A stretch of 64,000 nucleotides of DNA from Lineus longissimus (GCF_910592395.1 NC_088324.1:7468953-7532952), one strand, 5' to 3'. Positions 1-11,059 are shown, counted from the stretch's first letter. A program made the numbers and translations. Notes: a model not told the origin generated them from the sequence alone.

Positions 1-449
1 CCGTTCTCCCTATCATCGGAACAAAAAAGGTTGGCACGTCGGTCCAATACGGCTCACTCAGCTGTAAGGCCGCCTCGGCCGAGTTTGGCGATGACGTCCG
101 TGATGCTGGACTTGTTCGTGACGGCACCAAGTGCGGCGATGGTAAAATGTGCTACGCAGCCAAATGTAAGACTTTGGTATCACTCGCCTTCAACAAAACT
201 TCGGCAAGCGGATCCACAAATGACTCTCCGACGACAACCAGATTTGTCGGAATTTCCACGGACTCAAATGGACTCACAACTGTAGGAATTTCCGGCGACA
301 CAACCTTCGGCGGTTCAAACCCTGACACAACAACAACGCCGATAAAGAACGCAGTCGCGGCAGCTAGTGCGTCTGCAACGGATCTCATGACTGTGGGCGT
401 ATCAGCAGCTATCGCCACTCAAATATCGATCTGGTCATTCTTCGTTTAG
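1..449 (+). CDS. ADAM-family metalloprotease, C-terminal part (partial at 5' end)
   Basis: The frame is open from base 3 to the TAG at 447-449, giving 148 residues, and the start lies outside the window. Residues about 17-55 match the end of the ADAM cysteine-rich domain: SLSCKAAS, then FGDDVRDAGLVRDGTKCGDG, then KMCYAAKCK. The GDDV-D-GLV-DGTKCG-G-K-C pattern is diagnostic of ADAM and snake-venom metalloprotease relatives. Classical ADAMs usually follow this with an EGF-like module and a transmembrane segment. Here comes a Ser/Thr-rich stalk (about residues 60-115) and a moderately hydrophobic tail ending WSFFV-stop, with no basic cytoplasmic tail, which could be a GPI-anchor signal. A donor-like GTAAGA at 166 would split the last Cys codon, so the tail might be an alternative (read-through) terminus. 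ADAMs act at the cell surface in shedding and adhesion. The family is secure; the exact paralogue is not. Confidence 0.85.
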   Translation, partial: VLPIIGTKKVGTSVQYGSLSCKAASAEFGDDVRDAGLVRDGTKCGDGKMCYAAKCKTLVSLAFNKTSASGSTNDSPTTTRFVGISTDSNGLTTVGISGDTTFGGSNPDTTTTPIKNAVAAASASATDLMTVGVSAAIATQISIWSFFV

Positions 450-656
450 TCCTTCCTTCATTTGGTCGATTCGTATACCTATTGCTTTCTACCTGATCAT
501 ACAACTTTCACTCGGAAAATTGCTAGCACTTCCTTGTTAGAGTGTTTACTGCAGCTACTACTAGTGATAAATGCAGTACCTCAAGTTCAGTATCAATTCA
601 TTAAGAAAAAGGAAAGCTCACCAGTTCAACCCTGATCGATGGCCTATTTCTTTTAG

Positions 657-735
657 CAGCTGTGACATGTCGAAAATACTTTGGGTCATCCTTCGTTAAG
701 TCTATCCTTCATTTGGTCGATCCGTACCTAGGTAC
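657..735 (+). repeat. Divergent duplicate of the ADAM terminal coding/3'UTR segment
   Basis: Bases about 403-480 (the last codons of the ADAM frame plus the start of its 3'UTR) are repeated here at roughly 75-80% identity. Shared words include GCAGCT at the start, TCATYCTTCGTT around the stop, and TCCTTCATTTGGTCGAT after it. In this copy the position of the TAG stop reads AAG, so a frame continues to 883. The copy is preceded by a pyrimidine-rich TTTCTTTTAGCAG that resembles a 3' splice site, so it could be an alternative last exon. A decayed tandem duplication explains it equally well. Confidence 0.5.
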
Positions 736-1480
736 TCATCTTATTCCGACATGTCCAACGGACCTTTCGGAACAGCTGAACTTGCAAGGAACTACTGTCG
801 TCGTTCGTAGCTGTTGCGAAACCTGTTTAATTTTCGAGTACACAAACGAACTTGATACTCCGGGACACCCAGTCATCTACTAATGATTCTTGTAAGGCCT
901 CGCCCGCTTTGAGACAACATTCCTAATCCAAATCACGACTTCAACGGGGATAAACCAAGCTGTTTTTCTCCAAGCCGGCGGCGACATCAAAGACTATTGT
1001 TTCAAAGGATTTTTTGTTTACCGTTGCTAAGGTCGGGATGCTTTCATGTTCAGTGCGCATTATCTGTTCTGATTGTTACTCCTTTGCTATCATCGTTTTC
1101 GTGGTTACAGGCGTCATATTGTATTCGCAGATCAAGGCATTAGCGGGCTTTCTTTTCCAGTTGACGTTGATCCTAACACGGACAAAATAATGTAGCATCG
1201 TAGCACATAGTGGGGCAGGCCAGCATGTGCACAATATTTGTCCATAGATAGGCCAGACGAGGGGCAGTTCTAGCCGACGAGGCACAATAGCGTTAGAGCC
1301 CACTTTATCCCTCGTCTCAGGGACCGGCTTTCATTTTGAAGCCCTAGTGCATGATGTGGTGAGAAAATGAAATGCTTGGCTGGTGACTGCACTCATTAGC
1401 ATGCTTGGGGGAACAAATGATTGTATTATGCACTTTTAAATTTGAAGTATTGACAGTCATGGCCTCTATAGAACCATATA
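736..1480. other. 3' flank of the ADAM gene; nothing recognised
   Basis: The frame from 662 runs to 883 and encodes an unrecognised hydrophilic peptide. Beyond that no exon, repeat or RNA gene was recognised. Confidence 0.5.
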
Positions 1481-2499
1481 CAGTGGAACCCCGGTAACAC
1501 GACCTCCCAAGGGACTAAGCCGAAGTGGTCGTGTTACCGGGGTGGTCGCGTTAGTGAATTTAAGAATCATAAGTAGGTTTTCCCGCCAAAACATCGTCCT
1601 AGCAGATATGCTGTGTGTACATTGACATGCATTAATGACTACGCCACCGGGTGATTCGATAATTTGTGTGTATATCACGAATAAAAAATCATTTTCTTGA
1701 GTGTTTTGCGTTTAATTTACAACTTATGTAAATGAGTAAATAAACTGACGAGAGCTAATTAGACCAAACATTACATTAAAACTTGAGCATGCTAATTAGA
1801 GCAAGCATGTCATTCACACCATCGGCAGCTGCCCTTCTTGATGTCAAGCTTATATTCCCGCTAACATTGAGAGAGGTGATGTGAGAAGATGTTGAGAATT
1901 ATTCCTGATGTCTTCCTGCTTTAACTTCAGCCAATTTGAACTGGTACTGATTAAATCATCTTTTTAAAAACGTATTTTATCAATATTACGACGTAGTAAG
2001 CATTCTTTACTTTGAGTATCGGTACTCTTACTAATCAACATAATTTATTTGTCCTAAAAACTACGTGTGCATGCCTCTTGACATCATTTAATACTAAATG
2101 ATGAAAAACAAACCGTGAGTCGAAAAGAAAGTTTATTCTTCCTTTTTTTTTGCGCTTACATTTGATCAAACTCACTTACACATCATTTATTTTCATATGG
2201 ATTCCCATGGTCATTGTGTTCGAGGTGCTAACTATCAACACGGATTTGCGAGAAGGTGCCAATTGATACGATGCGGTCATGGTTGATTACGGCAATTAGG
2301 CCTCATGGTCGCGTTAGCGGGGTTAATTTGCAGTTTGGGACCGACCAAGCTGGTGGTCGCGGTCTGGGTACCGGGGTGGTCGTGTTAGCGAGGGCCAGTT
2401 AATGAGAATTAGAGAGAAAACCATTCGGGACCGGAGAATTTTGGTCGTGTTCGCGGGGTGGTCGCGTTACTGAGGTGGTCGCCGACCGGGGTTCCACTG
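1481..2499. mobile_element. Pogo/Tigger-like non-autonomous DNA transposon (1019 bp)
   Basis: The left end begins CAGTGGAACCCCGGTAACAC and the right end finishes ACCGGGGTTCCACTG, forming terminal inverted repeats. Both ends are flanked by TA (ATATA on the left, TATCA on the right), the target duplication expected of Tc1/mariner/pogo transposons. CAGTGGAAC-type termini are typical of Tigger/pogo relatives. Motifs such as GGTCGCGTTAG and GGTCGTGTTA recur inside, near 1525-1550 and 2310-2470, so the subterminal regions are internally repetitive. No transposase frame is visible, so the copy would depend on an enzyme supplied elsewhere. Confidence 0.75.
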
Positions 2500-3659
2500 T
2501 ATCATAATCCGTCAGGGTACAATCCGTCAGGGTACAGAACACCTTTCCAGGGGGAAATTTTCTACTTTTTCACCGGTCCATACAATTAGAGATTTTGCGG
2601 GTTGATCTATATATCGCTGGTGCCTCGTCTCATAACACTGATAGGCCTGCCCCTGGTCTCAGCGTTCAGTGTGGGGAAGTTCCTTTGTACCGACCAGCAA
2701 TAAGTTACGTTCCTTTATCAGAATTGTGTATATACAACTACATGTATAACATGTATAATTCATTGATATCCTAAATACTTCGTGGAAAACGAATGGATTT
2801 ATTTCGTTTCGTCGCGTTGCGTTGCGTTGATTTCATTTCGACATTCATTGGCAACAACTGGAGTGGATAGAGTTGTGGGTAAAGATAGTAATTAGAGATA
2901 TTCTGTTTGTCAAAACAAACTTCTTTTTAAAATGATCAGTTGACTGAAGACATGATGTCAGAATGATAACAGTTAAATGATGTTGTCATTCTGACATCGG
3001 GTACTTGCGGCTTTATGGCATTGTCAGGCTTGAGATTGATGTCAGATGGACATCATCAGTTAACCCTGTATAAGGTTGAGCCTTTGCCAACCCTCCCCCC
3101 CCCCCCCCCCCCCCTGCACGTTTGTCGAGAACAAGAATGGGAACTCTTTCTGCGCACCCAGTTGCTTATGCTAGACACAGTCCAGCAAAAATTAGTTGAT
3201 TGAAACGCCACAAACCACCTACACGGAGTAGATTAGTGGTGCCGCCTGGTGTCTAATGGCGTAAACTCTTAATCGTGGCTTGTGTTTCTTACACGTCACG
3301 TGACGCCTTAACCTTCTCAGTAGTCATCACTTGTCTCATTCTACAATACGCCATGATTACCGCGGCATTTCCCACCCACGTTGGTCACGTGATTCATGAG
3401 GGTAGAAAGAATAGACCCCAGTATTATCTACCTGTTGTAGGGAGTCTGCGCTTGGTTGCCTAGCAACCACACTACAATATGATACCAGTATTTAGTACAT
3501 GGTGGTGAGAAATCCAAGGGCATCTTTAAACGTGTACACAATATTCATAATGAGGAGTCCTCCTCAAGTGTTGATCTTCATCATTCTACATCAGCCTTAG
3601 ATATAAACATTATTTTGATAGGTATCGAACATTATCCCAAGAAAGACTATGTACCTAGC
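2500..3659. other. Non-coding stretch with a short hairpin and a poly-C tract
   Basis: A 17-bp inverted repeat with one mismatch occupies 2954-2970 and 2982-2998 (arm begins GATGTCAGAATGA) with an 11-nt loop. A run of 20 C lies at 3095-3114. Nothing else was recognised. Confidence 0.5.
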
Positions 3660-4060
3660 ATTAACCCAAGGAGGGCTAGTATCTGGCATGAACCCAAACA
3701 GGGCTAAGTACCCAACATTCACCCAAGGAGGGCTTTTTATCGAGTATTATAGCCCATAGAGGACCAGGCATCCAGCAACAGCGCAGTTAAAGAGGGCCAG
3801 GGATCGAGCATTGACCCAAAGAGGATAATGTATCCAGTATTAGCCTAATGAGGTATCTTGCACGCGTATTAACCCATAGAGGACCTGGTATCCATCACTG
3901 ACCCAAAGAGAAACAGGGATAAAGCACAAACCCAAAATAGGCTAAATATATAGCAATTTTACCCATAGAGAGCTGGGTATCCCGCCTTGACATCAAGAGG
4001 GCGAGGTATCCAATACTTTACACAAACGGGCCAGAGTTCCAGCATCAACCCAAAGTGGGG
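3660..4060. repeat. Degenerate 30-bp minisatellite
   Basis: The motif ATTAACCCAAAGAGGGCTAG with variable GTATCCAGC spacers recurs about every 27-30 bp, for roughly 13 divergent units. ACCCAA or ACCCAT cores lie near 3664, 3691, 3720, 3814, 3870, 3900, 3930, 3960 and 4048. The array ends about 90 bp before the candidate exon at 4149. Confidence 0.75.
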
Positions 4061-4148
4061 TGAGGACACCGAAGATCTTCGTACACCTTGTCGTAAAATG
4101 CTTTCAGTTTCATTTCGTGCTTACAGATGGGTCTTTTTATCTTTGCAG

Positions 4149-4419
4149 CGAGTGACCGCTTCAAATACGATCACGACCCGGCCATGATCGGGGCCGCAGG
4201 AAGTCGCCACCTTTCCACGAGGAGGCGCTCAAGCCTGGCCAGCTTACCCACAGTTCCCGTCTCCCTCTTCAGTAGCAAACATGGCCTCGGGGATATCAAT
4301 GAGAGCGAAGAGGAGTCGAAGCCGCCGCCCATCCCGCGGCGGCGAGCGGTGGATATCTCGGATTACCGCACTTGCGCCCTCCTCCAGACAAGCCTCAAGA
4401 CCGTCAAAACCTACCCCGA
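4149..4419 (+). CDS. Candidate coding exon, Ser/Arg/Pro-rich, unrecognised gene
   Basis: A pyrimidine-rich acceptor (TTTTTATCTTTGCAG, ending at 4148) precedes 271 bases that stay open for 90 residues and end at a strong donor, GTAAGTAC, at 4420. Entry is phase 1 and exit phase 2. GC content and codon use are clearly coding-like against the AT-richer flanks. The peptide starts SDRFKYDHDPAM, carries a basic RRRSS cluster that would suit a basophilic kinase such as PKA, a proline/arginine stretch (KPPPIPRRR), and ends DYRTCALLQTSLKTVKTYPE. A second acceptor-like CAG at 4126 sits directly before an in-frame ATG (4127), and an ATG in good context lies at 4184, so it could also be a first coding exon. 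No family was recognised. It looks like a regulatory linker rather than a catalytic domain. Confidence 0.65.
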
Positions 4420-6146
4420 GTAAGTACTTTTACTTAATCCGGCCAGTTTGGTGTTACGGGAATCACTGTCCCTCGGAATTTCTGTCATAACATATTGTGA
4501 CTCAAGGAATTTGTCACACCAGTTGTTCGATAACCTATTAAGATGCATGTCTTTTGAAGCGAATGGAACACGATTATAAAAATCATATCAAATCTAATGT
4601 TTTGTACCTGATCAGACACATTGTCCCGAGTACGACATTTCCTTTTGCGCCGTCTCTTGGTCTACAGTGTGCTTGCAGTGTAACCATACAACATATCCTG
4701 GGCCTCCTGCAAAAAACAGTGGCTCCCCGTTTTGTCTGGTTTTGTAGACGTCAGATAAATCTCGGTGTGCTCTCAGCCAAGAAGCTGGTACGGTGCCAAT
4801 AAGGTGGTCACGCGACAACGATACGACCTAATTAAATGTTTGATGTTTTGCTGTATTTACACCATAGTTTACTTGGAAGAAGTATTGTTTTCTCTCGTTA
4901 TCATTCTCTATACACGCGAATTATTGAACTTTTGGATGAAATCGATAAACCTTGTGAGAATTTTTTTTGTGCGCAGGACATAGATATGCAAATCTATTGA
5001 CCTAGGATCAAGGACAGTGTAGTTCGTTTTTCAACATGGCCGCCACCTAGTGATCCGCCATCGTTTCGTAGTCTTGGAATCGCATACTTTGACAGGGATA
5101 TATTTCCGGATTTTTTTATCAAAGAAGGTTTATATAGCCGTGTGACAGGGTGGGAGCCTCTTCGTGCATCACCGAAAAAGGTCGGAGATAAAAAGTGAAC
5201 ATTTTAGATGGCTTTGATTGGTAGATGCGGAGATTTTTAATTATCGGGCAATTAGCACGAATTTTGGTATGGTTCTATCGAGGCGATGACTGTCAATACA
5301 TGTACCTTAGAGATTAAAAACGCTAAATAGAACCCCTCTTTCCCGGACATTCTATCCTTGGATAGACACATTTCAAACTTCACACCGGCCACGTCCCTCC
5401 CGTTAAAACTAAGACTAAGAAGGACTAAGTTTCGGGTAACAAATTAACTACCTTGGTAGCCTACATTTTATTGTCGATCGCCAGCAGCAGGACGTTAACC
5501 CCCCCCCCCCCCCCCCCCATCCCCTCCCGAAATCCCTTACCCCTTCCCCAAAAAAAGTGTCATTTACAGGTTAAAATCTTCTCGTAGTGGCTATTTACAT
5601 GTTTTGTGTTGTACTGTGTACATGTGTATGCTCCCTTCTTCCATAGGGTAACCATAGCATGTTTTGACTGGTTACTCTATATAAGTTCTTCTTTTCAGAT
5701 GCATTACAAGTCTAACCATCATCATTGACAAGAACTGTCATTGATTTACTAGCGCCAATTCCTTAGAGTTATCATAGATGGCGAACCAGTATACTAGGCT
5801 AGCGATGACTAGCAGCTACATGTAGCATAACTTTAGCGAATAACTAACCACTGCATAATAATTTATCCTTCGTTACCACAACGGCTTCTCGGGGATTCTG
5901 TATGAGTAACACACTAAGCTGAGCCATGGTTTCAATTACACTTTCCCACACGATTGACGCGGTGCTCACCAACACTTCCATCATGGCATATATCTTAAGT
6001 TAATTTTTCAGATGAAGAAGGGGTATCCAATACGTGTTTTTCTGTCCCTTAAGAATTCAGGCCTAGCGCAATACACGGTCTACCGTCTTTAAACACAGCC
6101 TGCTCGCACCCAGGCTTTAATTCGCATTATTTTACAGTCTTATCGA
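4420..6146. other. Intron or intergenic DNA; nothing recognised
   Basis: The stretch contains a 20-base C run at 5499-5518 and otherwise low-complexity AT-rich sequence. No exon with paired splice sites was recognised. Confidence 0.5.
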
Positions 6147-6215
6147 AGGGTTATCAGGGCAAATTATGATAACGTCGACCCCCACAAAACAGTTTCCATG
6201 GGGTTGATAGCATAA
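6147..6215 (+). repeat. Two-hairpin dispersed repeat, copy 1
   Basis: The unit is TTATCAGGGCAAATTATGATAA, an imperfect palindrome, followed by CGTCGACCCCCACAAAACAG and a complementary ATGGGGTTGATAG, so two adjacent stem-loops can form. Related copies are at 17458-17530 (+), about 41570-41640 (-) and about 53430-53515 (-). Confidence 0.6.
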
Positions 6216-7299
6216 AACCGGCAAGAGCCGATAAATGTAATGTCAGCATCCCAATATAGGACAACGTCATGTACGTCGTTATTAAAACTTGATCGTGACG
6301 TGTTTGTCGGCACCCATGGTAATTTGCTACTAACAATCAAGATAGTTGAATTTAAAGATAGCTGGATACATAATTAGCCAGACTCTGGACATACTACATG
6401 GGTCATTAATCACCAATTTTTCATGCAACTAACGTTGCCTATATAAGAAAACGTCAGTTTATTTCAGAGGTCACATTTATCTGTCTAAATCAAGCGTAAA
6501 TGATAATATGATAAGTATAAAGTGCATGGGTGAACCCGTCCGAGAGGCCAGCACGGATAAAGAAGATGTATTTTACAAGTGAAAAAAGAAGAAAAAAATT
6601 TTACCACCTATACAAGAGCGGGAAATTCAAACCAAGTTAAAACTAGGTCAACGCAGATTTTTGCTCAGTGTCGCCAACTGGTAGTATCAATCAAAACTAT
6701 TCAAATTTTATATCAAACCGACTTCCTCAACTTTATTTTCAAATGGCGTCAGGGGCAATTCCTTGGCTGTTCTCTCTCATGACCCTCATGATGGAGGGAC
6801 AGACGCCATTCTGAATAGCTTTTTTACCAGCTCTGCTGACTTTCGTAAGCTGAACTAAAAATCATTCCTCTCCATCTGAGCGCAACAGGGCCTCACCTGA
6901 ACTGAATTCATCCTCGTCGGTTGAAATTAGACGAATTACGATGATGTTTGATTATGATTTTCATTACATCAGCGCGGCTAACATTTGCATTATATAGAAA
7001 TATCCAATAGACGTTTAGCAGCGATGGTAATTACCTGATGAGAAAGGTTACTTGGGGTAGAAAAGTTGTTGGTTGAAGTCCTGTCTGATCGAGTGATAGC
7101 TATGTCGGCAATTTAAGGATGTCATAATTCTGAGGAAGGACACTGGTTCCGTCAGGATATTCTTAACAATAGGATCAATGAAATGGTTCAATTGCATTTT
7201 GAATGTTTTGGTGTGATATGCAGATAATTAGGATCAATGATATTCCGAGATGTCTTAATTTCGATAGTGCTGTTATTTGCTGTTTTTTTAGTGTCACGT
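6216..7299. other. Non-coding; nothing recognised
   Basis: No coding exon, RNA gene or repeat was recognised in this AT-rich stretch. Confidence 0.45.
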
Positions 7300-7850
7300 T
7301 TTTTAACTTCGAGTTGCAATCCTCCAGTCATGCAGGAACTATCAGGCGTGGGACTCTGATCAGGTTTACTGACAGCTCTCTTCATATTATTACTTGAAAG
7401 AAACGATACGGGGTATCCCCAAGTTTAAGATCTGCAATATTTTAAGATGTGGTGATTTCGATTACTTATATATGCCGTGTATGGTTCGTTGGTGCTTGTG
7501 TTTTATTCTACTTCGCAACAAAACCTTGTAATTTTGACATTGTCAAAATCCTGTAGGACAACGTAGGAATTTCACTTACCTACACCCTGCTACTTCAAGT
7601 TGAGCTAACGTCGCCAACAAGATCCCTCCGCTTCCTCCTGGTCGGAACTTGTATCAGCAATCTCAGAGTTAGCAGGTTTGATCTGGTCTCAGTGTCCAGT
7701 TTCTCGGCCATTTTCATGTCATTAGCTGAAAGAAAGGATATTCCTCAATTCAGGATCTGTTTTATTTTGATATGCGCGGATTTTGATGATCATGTGCCGC
7801 TCTGGTGTGTTTTTCATTGCTCATGTCGAAATGAATCGAGTTCACGATAA
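7300..7850 (-). repeat. Two divergent tandem copies of an exon-like unit (- strand)
   Basis: The blocks around 7300-7500 and 7620-7830 align at roughly 60-65%. On the - strand each has a pyrimidine-rich 3' splice-like site (CTTTCTTTCAG at about 7731, TTTCTTTCAAG at about 7395) followed by an AAT-rAy-ATGAA frame. The upstream copy (higher coordinates) reads NDMKMAEKLDTETRSNLLTL and runs to a TGA; the other reads NNMKRAVSKPDQSPTPDSSC. A donor-like GTAAGTG lies at about 7570. These could be duplicated exons of an unknown - strand gene or remnants of one. The product is not recognised. Confidence 0.35.
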
Positions 7851-7979
7851 TCAGGGAAATATCGTTTGTGAAAACTTGATTTTTTAGGCCATTTTTAAAG
7901 CCAATGTTTGTAACTCAAGTGACGAAGTATTTGTGGTGGGTGTATCGATTTTGACAGTACATCTTATATATATCACCAC

Positions 7980-8290
7980 TGGACGTTTTTTTTATTTGAC
8001 CTACTTTTCAATGTCACAAAGGTCAAACTCAATGATTCCACTAAAAGTCCCACGTACATCGAGGTATCTTCACCATTTGATATTTGACTCGTCAATGTCA
8101 GTGTGACCTATTTTCAGGTGTAAGTAGGTCAAGGTCATTAAGATCCTAGGTAGGCCAAATATCAAGAAACTTTCAATCCGTGATCTTCAAATGTATTGCT
8201 TCGATTGTGCTAGATGTTTTTTTACTTTCACCTTATTTCCAAAGTCAAACTCTAAGATTTCTCAGAGAGGACCAAGGTTTGTTATCATTT
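7980..8290. repeat. Degenerate 'TTTGACCT...AGGTCA' repeat fragments
   Basis: TTTGACCTACTTTTCAATGT with AAAGGTCAAACTC, and then GTGACCTATTTTCAGGTGTA with GTAGGTCAAGGTCATT, form decayed direct and inverted copies of one motif. Such GGTCA-rich repeats are common in marine invertebrate genomes. The class is not assigned. Confidence 0.4.
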
Positions 8291-8599
8291 TTCCAAGAAT
8301 GTAGGCCTCATATCTTATAAATTCTGGCTAACTTACAATTTTCGCGATATGTGGAGGAAAATGGCGAATGGGCATTAACATCGTACAATGCAATAGGTTG
8401 AACTGACACGTATTTTGGCAAGAAAAGTACCATTTGATAAATTCAGGTACGAAATCGTTAAATAATTGTTTCCATCCGAACAGTTGCAATGTAATTATGC
8501 AATACTCCCGCAAAGATATCTTCACCATTTAACATCTACTGTACATACATGTTTGTTTCTTCTTCGTTAGTTAGCCAACACAGTATTTTGTAATTTCTC

Positions 8600-9123
8600 C
8601 CGCTAAGTTCTATCGTTGTCAGCTCAGCGTTATTTGTTTTCCCTGCAGGGTGATTCGGGTAATACCTACCAGGAATCCCCTGCCATGCCAGGTTTGCCTA
8701 GGGTACATCTGTCTGCCGGTATTTTGGGGGAGTGGTCAGCAAGTAGGCCCACTGCAAGTTCGTTGCCCGCGGCTCTTTGCTCATCTGCAAACCTAGGCAT
8801 TCTAGATATGCCATTCCAACACATGGTGGAATGAATTTAGCAGCTCCATTAGATTCTGGCTTCGCAGTGTCAGAGCAGTCGGCCCGAGCGTAGGCACCGC
8901 CCATTATGGCACGGCAAACAACTATGTGATAGTAGATACCATATTCTATCAACACGTACAAAATCATCCGGAAAGTGACAACAAAGAAGTCATTCTCAAC
9001 CAATCTGCGAATAAAAGTGGTTCGGGCCGCGAAACCAGCCTAATGGTAGATTCCTCCGAAAACATTAGCAAAGCGACGCGGATATACATTCTTTCCTTCG
9101 GGACTCAGCCAGCCCGATGCTAA
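8600..9123 (+). other. ORF-rich stretch, coding status uncertain
   Basis: The + frame reaching TAA at 9121-9123 is open for about 70 codons (including NHPESDNKEVILNQSANKSG) and is hydrophilic. The opposite strand is open for 101 codons (9003 to 8698). The two cannot both be coding and neither matches a family recognised here. No convincing acceptor/donor pair frames either. Confidence 0.25.
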
Positions 9124-9508
9124 AGTAGCGCAGTTTATCTCCGTTGACCTCGGGGGGTTTTTTATTAGATCGAATTTGACGCAATCAGGTGAAGCTTCAA
9201 TGATTTCTAAACAGCCAAATACATTTCTGCTCGGTGCTATTGAACAGGGCTACACAGTGTTGCGCGACTGACCCCGCCACACGTCATGTGTAAGAGTGTC
9301 CACACACATTAATATTTAAGAACATTTAGATACTTAACAATTATATCGCTCAATCGACATATTTGCACAAGCTTGGCAGCAAATCAATACGGGATCAATG
9401 GCCTGAGTAACTACGGAAAAACTTCCGTAAGTTTCCCAACGTCCTCGCCCGTACCCACTACCGCCCTGCATCATCAAATATTAAAACTGCACCAATGGTT
9501 TTCGCAGT

Positions 9509-9715
9509 TTAGTCAACAATGATCAAGTATTTGTAAGCACCTACATCTATGGAGCCATGATGCATGCCTTGATCAGAATCTGGACATGGTTCAGGCCAAG
9601 TGAGCAAGTTGTAGTTCTCCCCACCGCGATAGATCCTTAATGAACGTGGCCCGATTGTGTGCGTATCGCGAAGACGATCACATTCAGAGCTCCACAACTT
9701 ACCGCCTGCGCCATG
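9509..9715 (-). CDS. Coding-like ORF on the - strand, unrecognised
   Basis: The - strand frame runs from about 9715 down to a TAA ending at 9509 and includes GKLWSSECDRLRDTHTIGPR and YRGGENYNLLTWPEPCPDSD. It is charged, with a clustered Trp/Pro/Cys segment, which is more protein-like than the neighbouring chance frames. In another frame ATGGCGCAGGCG followed directly by GTAAGT (about 9711 to 9694) looks like a minimal first exon and donor, which conflicts with continuous coding. The function is unknown. It may be part of a terminal exon or a pseudogene piece. Confidence 0.25.
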   Translation of the reverse strand, partial: HGAGGKLWSSECDRLRDTHTIGPRSLRIYRGGENYNLLTWPEPCPDSDQGMHHGSIDVGAYKYLIIVD

Positions 9716-10346
9716 TTGTGTTTTGCTGTTGTTTCTAACATTTTATTCTAAGATTTTATTCTTCAAATAGGCGTGCGGATTTTATCTTCTCGAAAGTGAC
9801 TGATTTTGTTCCCTGTTCAAATAACTAATCGGATTTCTAATAGACAGTCTACTGTTCCCAAGTTCGTTTTTCTTCTCTATCTCCTATAATGACAGTGAGT
9901 GAAGGAACGGTTATATGTTGAGTTTGTTGGAATATTGTCTTTTTGTGTCATCAGTGGATTTTTAGATGATTGGCCCCGCCCTGCGGATATATCGTAGCAT
10001 TGCTGTTGTATTCAAGTTGTTTTTGCTTTATTGAGGAACTTGCACCAACGCCGTTATAGAGTGATTTGAAGAGAGTTATGTGAACCCCTTTATATGTGTG
10101 GAATAAAATATCTAAGTACCTGTTGAAACGCGATCGCTTCATTTAGTGGATGTCTGGATTGCCAGTCGGCCAACTGACGACTTGCGCTTTGAAGCGACTA
10201 CGCATTGTCTCAAAATTGGAATTATACGTCAAGTGTTCACGATGAAAACTTGTATCAGTGTGTAAATCCGGTGTGGTTGTTTTTGTGAGTAGAGCTATAG
10301 AAAACCTGTTTGGATAATATCGCTTTGAGGATTGATAGAAGGGAAA

Positions 10347-10426
10347 ATGTCTGGATTAAAGCGACCAGGCTCGGGGCAGGAGCCCAAGATGGACTTCGCC
10401 AAGTTGGTCGAGATGATCAGGGCAAA
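10347..10426 (+). CDS. Candidate first coding exon (26 codons + 2 nt), unrecognised gene
   Basis: An ATG in acceptable context (GGGAAAATGT) opens a frame reading MSGLKRPGSGQEPKMDFAKL and then VEMIRA. The exon ends at a consensus donor, GTAAGTATC, at 10427, in phase 2. The upstream 200 bp carry in-frame stops, as expected of a 5'UTR. The encoded piece is a short basic/Gly N-terminus followed by a segment that could form an amphipathic helix. If a transcript starts here, the next exon must accept phase 2; the 27-nt candidate at 15816 does so. The product is not recognised. Confidence 0.5.
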
Positions 10427-11059
10427 GTAAGTATCAGAGGATTGAGGCAAACACTTTTTTGTCTATCTATTGGCGACGCTTTCCAGATTTAATTGGAATT
10501 TGGAATTTTCGTTTTTTATTTCGCCGGCGACAACACTTTTAAACACAACTTTCGTAGTAGTACCGTCAACTCATACGTGCTACGTTTTCGGATTTTAAAA
10601 GAAATCTGATTTGACGAAAGAGTACAACTCAGATAATTTTGAACTGTTCTTCTTCCTTTGTCGTGATGTAACAAAAATTGATATCTAATAACAGAAAAAT
10701 ATTTTGCAAAATCTTCAAATATAGGCCTGTTATCCCTTTAGGTATGTTGGGGAGAATTGTATGAGGTAATCAGGAACTGTGGCAGTTTTCACTAATTAAG
10801 TACTGCAAGGGTATAGCAGTAAACATGCAGAGAAAATCGCGATGAATATGTACAGCCGAGTACACAGGCAAAAATTTCCGTTAAAAATTCTATATACATG
10901 TAACTTTTGATAGATTCTGTATAGATATTTCATAGAAATGTTTGCCTGTGTGGAATCTCTTTATTAATGACACCCTTGAGGCTGAGAAATAATTTCTCTA
11001 ATCGAGCTAACCTGATTACTGATGTTTGTTCCAACAGAATTAGTAATTTTGGACCAAAG
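10427..11059. other. Putative intron; nothing recognised
   Basis: AT-rich sequence without recognised exons or repeats. Confidence 0.45.

Noticed and set aside
152-418. 88-codon - strand ORF overlapping the ADAM end
   Set aside because: It lies wholly antisense to a firmly supported coding frame and mirrors its codon structure.
1481-2499. Autonomous transposase within the Tigger-like element
   Set aside because: The longest interior frame is about 70 codons and shows no DDE-type or DNA-binding motif.
6147-6215. Hammerhead-type ribozyme in the two-hairpin repeat
   Set aside because: The conserved CUGANGA and GAAA core elements are absent in the right arrangement in all four copies.
8698-9003. 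101-codon - strand ORF with hydrophobic start
   Set aside because: It is antisense to an equally good + strand frame and no start, splice or family evidence favours it.
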